A stretch of 64,000 nt of DNA, taken from NCBI GenBank assembly GCA_007449985.2, contig VIIQ02000631.1:124001-188000 (forward strand), given 5' to 3'. Numbering within the stretch: position 1 is the first letter of the stretch; the number at the start of each line of letters is the position of its first letter. Source of the stretch: Desmodesmus armatus. Taxonomy: Eukaryota > Chlorophyta > Chlorophyceae > Sphaeropleales > Scenedesmaceae. Under the pieces are notes generated by a model that did no database searches, was not told the origin of the DNA, and saw only the letters and a list, made by a program, of their open reading frames with translations. The position numbers were made by a program, and so were the translations under genes. Below, piece after piece: positions 23,606 through 35,500 of the stretch.

Positions 23606-26600
23606 ATGAGTGCTGAGGAGCTTCAGAAGAAGCTCAAGGACGCGTACGTGCTCTCTGGACTGAGTTTGCGCACCAACAGGGCTGGGTGGGGGCGCCTGTT
23701 CAGTACCTGCTGGCGTACCTGTTCTGACCACTCTGTGCCCTTGCAGTGTCAAGGCGTATGAAGCCAAGCTAGCAGCCCTCAACGCTCTGAACAGTGCCTT
23801 GCAAAAGGAGAATGAGCAGTTGCGGGATGACCTGGATGTGGCACTGCAGCCAAAAACAGAGTCCGGTGAGCAACAGGCCACTGCATGCTGGAGTACTGCA
23901 CGGCAGGACACATGTTACTCAGCTTGAAGAACAGGAACCACAAGGCACCAGCAGCACTTGTGCAGGAATGATCCTGTGCTGCCTTCGTGTGTCACTGCAG
24001 AGCTTGAGGCCCAAGAGCTCAAGGAGGAGTTTGCTAGGCGCCTGGGAGAACAGCAGCGCACCATCGACATCCTCAAAGTAAGGTGCAGCTACTCCCAATC
24101 TGCACGATCTGCACTGCCCGGGCGTAAGGATGCAAACAACATGGCCAAATGGGGATTGCAACCAGCACAAAAGCAAGCTGCAGGCCCATCACACCCAGCA
24201 GCAGTCCTATTACTCACAGCTATGTGTATTTCTTCCTGTGTGAACTCAGGATACCAACCAGAAGCTACAAGCAAAGATAAGGGATGCAGCAGCTGACAGC
24301 AGCACAGCTGAGGGCCAGGTGGCCAGCCTGCAGTCAAAGGTTGACAAGCAGAAGTGAGTGCCAGGCTGGCGGGGACATTGTGCTAGCCTGCCGTCCAGCC
24401 ATCCATGCTGTTGTCCCTTATGGAAGCTACCCAGGCCCTGCCAGCGATGACACTAAACAGCAGCTTGGTACACAGGGGCAGCGCGGTAGGGCCCCAGGTT
24501 GCTGGGCATCGGCAAGCTTGCTTGTGTCATCCGGATGACACATAAACCCCAACAAGGCAGTGTTTATGCAGCATGCCGTAGCATCGGCAGCATCCCTGTT
24601 GTGCATCAAAGGCTTTTGTGGCTGGATTCAGTCCCACAGTAGCCGCCAGCGTAGGCCAGGGAAACAGCTGCTGGACAGCGTGGCAAACCAAAGCATGAGG
24701 CGGTCCCCTCATGCTGCCCTTGCCGGTGTGTTTGGCATAGATGATACATGTGTAGCTAGCCTATAGTGAGTATGCAAGTCACATGCAAGCAAATCTTTGT
24801 GTGCTATTTGCAGGCAGGACATCAGCAGCCTCACGGCCAAAGTGTCGGAGCTTGAGTCTGCTGCCAAGAAGCTCAACAGCCGCATCAGGGAACTGGAAGT
24901 TGAGCGGGACAAGTCCATCAGCAAAGCACACGTGCTGGACGCGCAGCTCGAAGAGGCGAAACAGGCACTAGCAGTAGCCCAGCAGTCAGCAGCTCACGAG
25001 CTGCAGCTCATCCAGCAGCAGTATGAGGAAGCAGCAGCTGCTGCACAGCAAGAGCAGGGTGCTGCAAACGCCAAGCTGCAGGAGCAGCTAGCAGCAGCGC
25101 GAGCGGCGGCAACGGCAGGCAGCGAGCAAGCTGCTGCAGCGGCGGCAGAGCGGGAATCTGCGCTGGCTGCTGCACTGGCGGATGCGCAAGCAGCGGTCAC
25201 AGCGCAGGAGGCAGCAGCAGCAGAGAATGAGCAACGTCAGCGCAGGGCTCTCGCGCGCATGCAGGACCATGTACGCCAGCTGGAGGCTGAAAAGCAGGTG
25301 AGGGACGGTGCTGAGCTCATGTGCAGCACCCTGTGTGTGTGGGTTCATGCCGGCTAGGATGCTTCTGCAACAGCAAGCTGTCAGGAGTTCAGGAGGCCGT
25401 CTGACAGAGTCAGGGTAGCTGGCTTGCAGCTGGGTGTATTGACCGCAGCTTCCCACAAGCAAGGTCAATACTTCTGGCAGCCTTGCTGGTATGGACACTC
25501 TGCAGCTCAGCACATCACACTGCATGCATGTTTATGTATGGCCTCAACAAATTGATGATGGATGCTTGGATGGCTCTTGTCCATCTCCCACATCACTTTG
25601 ATCTCAGAGACTTGGGTGGCTCATGAGCCTTTGACTCTTCTGCCTTCCTCATCACTCGGACCCGTATCCCCAACAACCTTACAAGATACTATACCACCCT
25701 CCATGCAGGAGCTGCTGTCTGGGTCTGGTGATGCCAGTAGCTCACTGATGAGGCAGATACAGGCCCTGGCAGAGCAGGCCAGTGCAGCACAGGCCAGCGC
25801 AGCAGAGCAGGAGCAGCAGCTGCTGGCACGCTTGCGCGTGGCCGAGCAGACAGCAGCAGGTGCCACATCAGCCGAACGGGATGCAGCAGGCAGGGCTGCT
25901 TCTGCAGAGGCCGCCTTGCAGGCCGCTCGGGAGGCTGCTGCAGCTGCAGTGCAGGTGATTGGTGGCTTGAGGACTGAATTCATTGGTGGCTTGGGACGCC
26001 AGTGCTGACTGAACTGGCTGACGTACATCTGTGCATGGCGTGGCTGTCTGCTTGTATGGCAATAATGATGGTGTATCCTGGTGGTGATGCAGCCATGCTT
26101 GCGCTGGATGTGACACCTGCAGTCCTCGTTGCAGCAGTACTGAGTGCAGCACACAGCACAGCGCTGGCCCGGGTGGTGCTAAACTTGCAAAGTATGGTGG
26201 ATGCACAGGAAGCACAACACATCACAATACTGCCACACCTGGTGTGCATGATGGTTGCTGCCCAGCAGTCACAGGTGTACGCATGCGGACCCTGCAAGCA
26301 GTCCTCATATGGTTCCATCAGAACTTAGTGCAGGTGTGAAGTGGTGATGTTGATCATATGAGTTGCATCAAGCATGTACATACAGTATCATCACGACATG
26401 TGTTATGCTGCAGGAGTCTGCTGGCTTGCGTTCCCGGCTTGAAGCAGCGCAGCGGCACAGCAGGACACTGGAGGCTGAGCGCAATGGGGCTCAGGAGCGC
26501 CTGGCAGCTGCACAGTCACGGGAGCAGGCACTCAAAGAGGTGTGTACTTATGCCGGTGTGCTGCTACATGTTGGTCTGTGGCTGTGCTGGCGGCTTGGTC

Positions 26601-28080
26601 CATGGCGCTATCTATGCATCAAATGCCCCGCAGCCTTTAGCTTGGGCGCTTTGAGTGCTGGCCTGCATGCAGGCGCGATGCTGTACTCCTGCATGCATGG
26701 GCCGCAAATCACACGTGTGTTCTCATCATGTGCACCTGTCCTTGCAAAACCAAGACGTGCCTACCGATGCTGCCGTTTGTTTGGAATGCCGCTGCACCCT
26801 TCAGGACCTGTCGCAGCAAGCGGCCCAGCACAAGGAGCAGCTCTGGTCCCTCAACCAAAAGCTTCAGCTGGTAGTGCAGGAACGCGGGGAGCTGCAGCGG
26901 CAGTTGCATGGCTTGCAACAGCAGCTGCAGGCGGCAACGGAAAAGGCCGCGCGTGCAAGCGCAGCTGGCTCCGTTAGCAGACAGCACAGCATGCAGCAGC
27001 AACAGCAGGAACACCCGGGCCCTTCCCCCGGTGTCAGCATACAGGATGATGTTCTGCATGAAGGGGTGCAACAGGCAGGCAGTGGTTTAGCCGGGCTTGG
27101 GCTTGATGGGCAAGAAACGCCTGGCGACCGGTCAGGTTCGCGCTTCAGCCTTGCATCGGTGCAGTCACAAGGCAGCGTGGCTGCTGCCGCTGCAGCAGCG
27201 CTGCTCGGCAGGCGTGTCAGCACAGGCCAGGGCTCACTCTCCCAAGCCAACGGCAACAGCCAGCTGCACAGGGGCGGTTCAGGTTTCACTGGCAGTTCTG
27301 CCGGTGGTAGCCCCATGGCCTCTCAGGCGCGACAGCAGCAGCTGTCAGGAAGCTTGTCAGGTGTGCTGAGTTTTGAAGGGCAGCTGCAGCTTCAGCGCAC
27401 TGTGCAGCAGCTGCAGCAGGAGCTGTCTGTGGCAACGAAAGAGCGGGATGCAGCGGCGGAGCAGCTGTATCAAATGGTGCGGCAGGCAGACGCGGCAGCA
27501 GCAGCTGTGCGGGAGACAGAGAAGTTGAAGCAGCAGCAGGCAGAGCTGCAGCACAAGGTGGGCTTGGTTGGAGCTGTCTGAGTGCTGAGTGCGTTGGTGG
27601 TTTGTCATGTCAGGGTTGATAGGTGTGAGTGACGTCCATGCTGCAAAAGGCCGGTGTGTATAGTTGCGTGACGGCATTGAAGGCGGTGATGTGCTGACGC
27701 TACAGCAGCAGTGCCACAGTCTCTGCTGTGGCTGTTGAATCCACTACAGCAGAGCAGCCTTACCAGCAGGGCAAAGAGGTCGACTTTTGCCCTCACACCT
27801 GCTGTTGCCTACAGCAGTAGTGGTAGATGCCTGTGTCATCTCACACTCGCATGCTGTGCTCTGCTGTGCCGTGCTGATTATCAAACCGCAGCTTGATGTG
27901 GCTGTGGAGATCATCGGGGAGCGCAGCTTGCGGATAGAGGAGTTGGAGGAGGACATTGCAGACATGAAGGCCATCTTCCATGCACAGCTTGACGAGGCAG
28001 CCAAGCGCTTGGCAGCAGCCGAGCAGCGGCAAACACAGCCAGACGAGCAGCCGGCAGCAGCCGCTGGCGAGGAGGGTTGA
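23606..28080 (+). CDS. TMF-like golgin (long coiled-coil protein)
   Basis: Probably a Golgi tether of the TMF/ARA160 type, which binds Rab6-class GTPases on Golgi membranes. Exons: 23606-23643, 23747-23865, 24001-24077, 24250-24353, 24814-25297, 25709-25954, 26414-26539, 26805-27557 and 27892-28080, all in phase, 711 residues. Almost the whole length is coiled coil rich in Ala, Gln, Glu and Leu, interrupted by a Ser/Gly-rich linker at about 27000-27350. The C-terminal exon, with LDVAVEIIGERSLRIEELEED and IADMKAIFHAQLDE, resembles the conserved TMF C-terminus (aLelLGEKxExvEELxxDixDlKxxy). The protein is shorter than animal and plant TMF (roughly 950-1100 residues), mainly at the N-terminus. 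The ATG chosen starts MSAEELQKKLKDA. A TGTAA poly(A) signal lies at 28199-28203. Coiled coil is certain; the TMF identity is moderate. Confidence 0.7.
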
Positions 28081-29562
28081 AGCCGCGCCTGGCGTCTTTT
28101 GGACTCTACCTCTGCAGCTTTGTCTGCCTGGCTGCACCCTTATCAAGCCTGCACTTGAGGCTTGTGTGCAAGTGCCACTTGCAGCCGCTCAGGGAACCTG
28201 TAAGCCAGAGTACCCACCAAATTTGGCACGGCATCAGGCCGCAGCAGCTCCAGGGACTGACGGCTGTTCCTTGAGCTCCTGGGCTTGTCCATTGACAGCA
28301 GCCCTCAGGTAGCGCTGTGATCGCAGCACTGCTAGCCAGGCAGGTGCCTGCATCTTGCATTTGCACGGCTTGCTGAACTTCAGTACCGTGCTGGTACTTG
28401 TCCGCACCACAGAGGGTGACTGCATATATTGGAGTCCTGCCAGGAGTCCTGCAGTGCAAGCATTTCCTTTGCAGCACCCAAGTGTTTGGAGCATCTGCCA
28501 CGCTTGCTTTGTCAAGTGCATGCCTGCTGTGACCCCGGTTCCCGTGTGACCTTGCACCATAAAATGTGCATGCCCCTCTCAGTGGGACTGGCAGTTGTAG
28601 AACATTCCTTGCCTTTGCTTTGGGCTTGCACTGTGTCTGATGGATGTTGCTGTGTGAGGGATTTCTGTTTGCTGGTTGAAGTGTTGTATCAGATCACGCA
28701 GCCTTCCCCTGCCAAGTGGTCATTTGTGTTGTGGTGTGACCCTGAGGAGTCGTGGACAGGGCAAGGGCCGGGTGAACAGCACCCTTGTTGCCAGTAGGCA
28801 GTGGTTTTGACATGAGAATCTGCTTCTCCCCCCCCCCCCCCCCCCCTGGCCCCCTGCCGCTGCATGTGTGCACACTTGTGGCCAGTTCGATTGACAGTAC
28901 CCTCCCAAACGTTTGCTTACAACATCCATGATGGCGCTGTTGGGTCATCATATGGGTGCAGCAAAGTGCCGTACATGGCGCAGTGCTTTCTGCAGCAGGT
29001 ACTCCTGTCGTCAACCCCACCCCCACCTTGATGCAATCTCTTGACTGTATGCACTGTGCCATGCTCACTAATTCAGGCAGAAGGTACATATGTACCGCCA
29101 GGAGAAGCTTCTTTTTACCTCAACGTGGCACTGCCAGTGCTGTGCTTTGGAAGTGATGCAGTGCTGACTTGGCTGGGCCGCTCGCAATATCTGTGGTGTC
29201 AACCTGACAACTAGGTGCATTGCCTTCTAGCGCTGACCAGCTGGTGATTGACTGTGGAATGCAAGTGTATGCTCTCTTGTCTGCACCACACGAAAATTCC
29301 GTAAACACTGCTGCCAGCAACCACCACACACCGCAACAGCATCTCTCACAAGACAAGCTGCCATGCACAGGCTGTCAATGCTCAAGGCCGTGCACACTAA
29401 CTCTGCCACACAACCTCCATGCAACCCCGCCCTTAGCCTCAGGTGTGCTGATGCTGCACAGGCTGCTGCTCAGCTGGAGCAGCAGCAATGAACTCAAATC
29501 CAAAGCACAAAAATTACCTGTAGCTATGAATCTCAAGAGCTCATGCCAGCCATTCACTGATA
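28081..29562. other. Convergent gap between the golgin gene and TRMU
   Basis: Both flanking genes point into this 1.5 kb gap. It holds the golgin 3' UTR with TGTAA at 28199 and a run of about 18 C at 28829-28847. The TRMU 3' UTR lies at the right end. No gene seen. Confidence 0.5.
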
Positions 29563-29571
29563 TCACGGAGA
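29516..29571 (-). repeat. Dispersed 55-bp repeat containing the TRMU stop codon
   Basis: The reverse-complement partner of 12520-12574 in GST copy 1 intron 2. On the minus strand it reads from the last TRMU codons (Ser-Pro-stop) into the 3' UTR, so the TRMU reading frame ends inside the repeat. Confidence 0.75.
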
Positions 29572-32500
29572 TGTGCACTCAGCAAGTGTGGGCCCGTGTG
29601 CCACAATGGTGGCACTGCCCAGGCACACATCCCCATCATACATCACAAACATCTGACCAGGAGCAACACCCCGCAGGGGCACAGCCAGCTCAGCCAGCAA
29701 GAACTCTTCTGCCTGCGCGCTCCCACCCTGCCCTGCAACACCCTCCTGCAACGATCCCGCCAACCCCATGCCTGCTGCTGCTGCTGCTGTCCGTGCGGCG
29801 GCCACACGTGCATCTTCCCCTCTGCTGCTGATGCTGCCGCTTTGTGACGGAGAGCTACAGAACCTGCTTGCTTGGAACGCTGCTGCCTCGGCTGCGGTCA
29901 GTGCCCAGATCGCACAACCTGCAGCTGCTTGCCGATACCGTGCCTGATACTGGCAGCGCAGCACACCAGACACAGCTCCTGCTGCCTCTGCTGCATCACT
30001 AGCCTGCCCTCTGCCCAGCTGTCTTACCTGTGCTGCTTCCTCAGCAGCACTTCCGCTACCTACATCGCCAACACCACCCCCAGCTACATTGTCAGGGCAG
30101 CTGTCTACAACAGCACCAGCGACCCCGCCGCCAAGGGGCGAGAGTACTTGCGGGGGCTGCCCAGCGACCCAATTCGGCGCCTGAAGCAACACCCTGCTGC
30201 TGTACAGTGCAGGATGGTCATGGCCAGCCGCAACATGCACCAATCCCCTGTCAAGGTCCTTCCCCACAACATAAACCCTCTCTGCCTGCCCGCCAAGACC
30301 CAGGGCCTTCTGACCCACTGTCACTGCCAGCATGTTGCTGCAGGGCCCCCGGACGGCACCGGTGTCTGCATCAACGTACTTGCCAGGCCGGGGCGGCAGG
30401 TATGCTTCGAGGAACTTCCCGAAGCTGCGCCGGCCTATGAAGCAGATGCCGGCGCTGCTGCGTTTGGTGGCTAGAGGGAAGCCTGCTGCTGCGGCTGCCT
30501 CTCTGACTTGGGCCTTGGTGAGGTGGCCTGCAGGAGGAAGGGTGAAAAGAAGTGGTACCACCGTGAGCAAGCAGCTACGAAGGTGCAGCGGAAGGAAAAG
30601 GGAAGCCAATCCAGCCGCTGAGCGACAACCCCACCCCCCTTTCCATGAGGAAGGGGGGGACAAAAGCAGACATGTTGCACACAGTGTCGACAGCCTGTGC
30701 TTGCCTCGGAGGGTAAGGGTTTTTGTGTGTGTGTGTGTGATTTGTTACAAGAGGCCCCGTCAATTCGGGACTTAAGCTGCCGACCATTGGCAACCGGGCA
30801 CACCAATCCATTATGCCCCCCAAAGTAACATAGGCGCCACCAAAACTTCAGTCAGGTTCAGTGACAGGACAGTGGACACCTATGGGCACAACAAGGGTTT
30901 AGCAAGGGGCATGCATGCACATGACATGAAGCAAGCTAAGCACTGTCCATGGGCAAGGCATAGAGCATGGAATGATGCGGCCTTGTGGAAAGCACATGAA
31001 CAGGAACTGTCCATGAGAAAGCACATGCACATACCACAAGCAAACACTGTATGCAGGCGACTTGGACCGCCCTGACACCTCTGACAGCAGATAGCAGCAT
31101 GCACGCAACCTCAGCCCTGCCTGCAAGCACAACTGCTAACACTGCACCCCCTCATCCCACGCTGTTGAAAAATGTATGCTCCAACCAGGACGCAAAAGGA
31201 TGTGCATAGGGGAAGATGAGACAGCATTAGGCAGGGAATTTGGCTGATATGACTACAACTGCATCAAAACACACACAACACACAGTACCCGTCTGCCGGT
31301 GATACTAACAAGGAAGGCCCTGAAATCTCACAACATCATTACACGTGTTTCCGGCCAGGTTCATTGCGCATGCAGCATGCTGCTAGCAGCAAATCGACCT
31401 TGGTGCAAGACAAGCAATACACCACCAGACGACCAGTGACCTAGGACACTAGATAGCCTGGACCAGTTACGGCCCTCAAAGCCAACAGCACAAGAAAAAG
31501 CTAACATAGGTAGCATGTTGTACATATACTATACAAGCAACTCAGTTGGACATGACCCCTGGTCCACTTGCAGACCATGCTGCCTGGAATGGCAGGGTCT
31601 CAGCGCGCTGCCGCATCCTGCTGCTGTGGGTTGTGGCATTGAGTGGTCGCCGGAAGGGCACCCCAGTAGCGCGAGGGTGTGTCAGTCTGTAGAGCATGCT
31701 CCGCCAGGAACCGCGCAACGCACACGCACCTGTTAAATCGTGCATGTTCGTCGGCTGCCCCAGGGCCTGCAGGTCCCTTGTGACACATTTTTCCCAGCTC
31801 ATAGGCGGTGCCCCCCGCGGTGCTGCACCGGCGTCATGCATCAGAGAGAAGAGGGCCTGCCGAGGATAGCGCTCCTCGCCCATACGCAGGACGTGCCCCA
31901 GCCACCGCAGCCTGTGGGCTGTGAGGTGGCTGGCTAGGCTGACTGTGTCACACTGAGACCATAGATGTTGCTTGCTGTGCCGATCAGCGCGACGCACATT
32001 CAGAATATGCCGGAGGCAATCAGAGTGCACCACTTCCAACCGGTCAGCCTGCTTCTGAGTAAGAGCCCAGGTCTCACTGCCAAACAGTAGCACAGGCAGC
32101 ACATACGCGCGGAAGCACTGCATCTTGAGCTTAACGCCCATGCTGCGGGCGCCCCACACACGCTGCATCTCTGCGAAACGACCCCTGGTCTTGCTGATGC
32201 GGGCAGTGATCTCAGCCTCCCAGCTTGCAGAGGTATCGACCACACCCCCCAGATACTTGAAAGAGGGCACATAACGCGCCTCACCACCTGACAACTGCAC
32301 ACTCTCTAGTGGTTGACCATCATGACAAACAGCCATGAGCTCGGTCTTGGCCGCATTGACACACATGCCCATTCTGCTGCAGACAGAGTCAAACACCTTG
32401 AGCATCAGCTCCAGCTCAGACCTGTCACAGCTCATAAGCATTAGGTCATCCGCATACATGAGAGCAGCTATAGTCAACATGGTGCTGGGCCCACCAGCCT

Positions 32501-35500
32501 TGGCATGCCAAGGCAGCACCTCTCCTTCAGCCCTGAAGGCTAGCCGCACACCACAACCCTCAGGCATCTCTGCCAGCGACAGCCTGACAACACAATCAAA
32601 GAAGATGTTGAACAACAGAGGAGCAATCACACAACCCTGACGCACACCACGGCCGATGTCAAACCAATCGCCATGCTCGCCGGCCAGCTTGACCGCAGCC
32701 TGTGTGCCTGTGTGCAGGTCAGCTAGTAGCTCGACCACCTTAGGCTTGATGATGATTTGTGTTACATTGGGGCCTGTCAATCCAGACCATAAGCTGCCGA
32801 CCAGTGGCAACCGGGGACACCAATCCATTATCCCCCCAAAAGTAACAAGGCGCCACCTATGACCTGCCTTTTTCAGCATGTACCTGCGATACACACAGAG
32901 TTAACTGACATGCAAGCATGTGCAAGGCATCGAGCATGGAAAGATGCGGCCTTGTGAAGCGCACATGAACATGGCAAGCATGACTCAGTGACAGGCTCTT
33001 GCTGTCCAGTGTGAGCATGTACAAGTAAGAGTGCAGCAAAGCTGTGCAAAATGCAAGCAAGACAAGTACACATTCACACTGCCTCCTCAACTTCATTAGC
33101 CAAGCATGTCAGTGTAAGCATCAGATGAACAAGGAAACAGGGGCAAATGTCAACAGAGAATCAGTCAACTGCTGGCACAACAACAACACGGTGAACACTC
33201 AAGGTCGATTCCCCAGACACACACAGAAATGGGTGGCTAGGGGAGACCTGAGGGAACCAGGACTTGGGGGCTGCCTCTAGGGCCACAAAATCCTCCAAAA
33301 GCTCCCAAAAGTAAGACACTGCTTGCTGCTGAACCTCAGCCAACTGAGCAGCAGCAGCCTCTTGCTGCTGCTGTTGTTGCTGCTGCAAAAGCAACTGTTG
33401 ACGCTGCCGTATCTGTTGCTGATGCTGTTGCTGAGTAGGGGTAAGAGGTGCAGGCTGAAAAATGTCAGTGATGTGCAGTTGGCCATGTGGGACCTGTACC
33501 GCAGCAGCCCTGAGGGCTGCGGCTGTAGCTGCACGCTGCTTTTTCTGCTGCACACCAATCTGGCACGCTGCTCTACGGCCCAAGTCCATGGCATTAATAG
33601 CAGCAAGGCAAACAACCTGCCACACACCCTTGTGCAGGGTGCAAGCAGTAGATACACCTCTAGGCCGCTCCATGAGCAACACATGCCACGGCCTCAAAGC
33701 ACCACAAATCCACCCACCCGACAACTGCTGCGTCAATGCCTCGACAACCGACTGAGCCACAGGGCAGTCCCAATAATGATGACGGCGACCTGCGGGTAGG
33801 CCAGTAGGCCTAGGGCCACACACACACTCACCCGCCTCCTGGTGTAACCGCTCACCACAGGCCAAGCCATTCAAAACCAGGCGCCAATACACCTCCTTAA
33901 AGCTATTATCCCACCGCACACGCCAAAGCTGGCGTTGAGCAGCATTCACAGCACCAAGATGCACGCTCATTGATGATGATTTGTGTTACATTGGGGCCTG
34001 TCAATCCAGACCATAAGCTGCCGACCAGTGGCAACCGGGGACACCAATCCATTATCCCCCCAAAAGTAACAAGGCGCTACCTATGACCTGCCTTTTTCAG
34101 CAAGTACCTGCGATACACACAGAGTTAACTGACATGCAAGCAAGTGCAAGGCATCGAGCATGGAAAGATGCGGCCTTGTGAAGCGCACATGAACATGGCA
34201 AGCATGACTCAGTGACAGGCTCTTGCTGTCCAGTGTGAGCATGTACAAGTAAGAGTGCAGCAAGGCTGTGCAAAATGCAAGCAAGACTAGTACACATTCA
34301 CACTGCCTCCTCAACTTCATTAGCCAAGCATGTCGGTTTATGCATCAGATGAACAAGGAAACAGGGGCAAATGTCAACAGAGAATCAGTCAACTGCTGGC
34401 ACAACAACAACACGGTGAACACTCAAGGTCGAATCCCCAGACACACACAGAAATGGGTGGCTAGGGGAGACCTGAGGGAACCAGGACTTGGGGGCTGCCT
34501 CTAGGGCCACAAAATCCTCCAAAAGCTCCCAAAAGTAAGACACTGCTTGCTGCTGAACCTCAGCCAACTGAGCAGCAGCAGCCTCTTGCTGCTGCTGTTG
34601 TTGCTGCTGCAAAAGCAACTGTTGACGCTCATTGCATCAGGGTTGCCCCTATCCAACAAAGGAAGCAGATAGCACACGCCAATCTCACAACTTGCGCTTT
34701 AAATAATTGCGCCACTCACTCACTCATTGTTCGTTACATTGAGATCCCCGAAAGACCCAGCCCACACCATGTAAGCTCAGGGACCCAAACCATGTCCCTC
34801 CAATGATGATGATGATGATTTGTGTTACATTGGGGCCTGTCAATCCAGACCATAAGCTGCCGACCAGTGGCAACCGGGGACACCAATCCATTATCCCCCC
34901 AAAAGTAACAAGGCGCCACCTATGACCTGCCTTTTCAGCAAGTACCTGCGATACACACAGAGTTAACTGACATGCAAGCATGTGCAAGGCATCGAGTTGC
35001 ATCCTCCAATGCAACTTAAGGCGCCTGATGATGATTTGTGTTACATTGGGGCCTGTCAATCCAGACCATAAGCTGCCGACCAGTGGCAACCGGGGACACC
35101 AATCCAAGGCGCCATGATGATGATGATTTGTGTTACATTGGGGCCTGTCAATCCAGACCATAAGCTGCCGACTAGTGGCAACCGGGGACACCAATCCATT
35201 ATCCCCCCAAAAGTAACAAGGCGCCACCTATGACCTGCCTTTTTTCAGCAAGTACCTGCGATACACACAGGCGCCACCTCCTTCTCAAGAGCAGCGAACC
35301 ACCTGCAACACACAAGGTTAGGCAACATGCAAACATGTACAAGGCATAAAGCGCCACTCACTCACTCACTCATTGTTCGTTACATTGAGATCCCCGAAAG
35401 ACCCAGCCCACACCATGTAAGCTCAGGGACCCAAACCATGTCCCTCCAATGCAACTTAAGGCGCCACCTCCTTCTCAAGAGCAGCGAACCACCTGCAACA

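Noticed and set aside
32745..32894. N-terminal 50 codons of the reverse transcriptase frame
   Set aside because: This part is the R1 3' module of a neighbouring insertion read in frame by chance; the same peptide recurs at every R1 copy.
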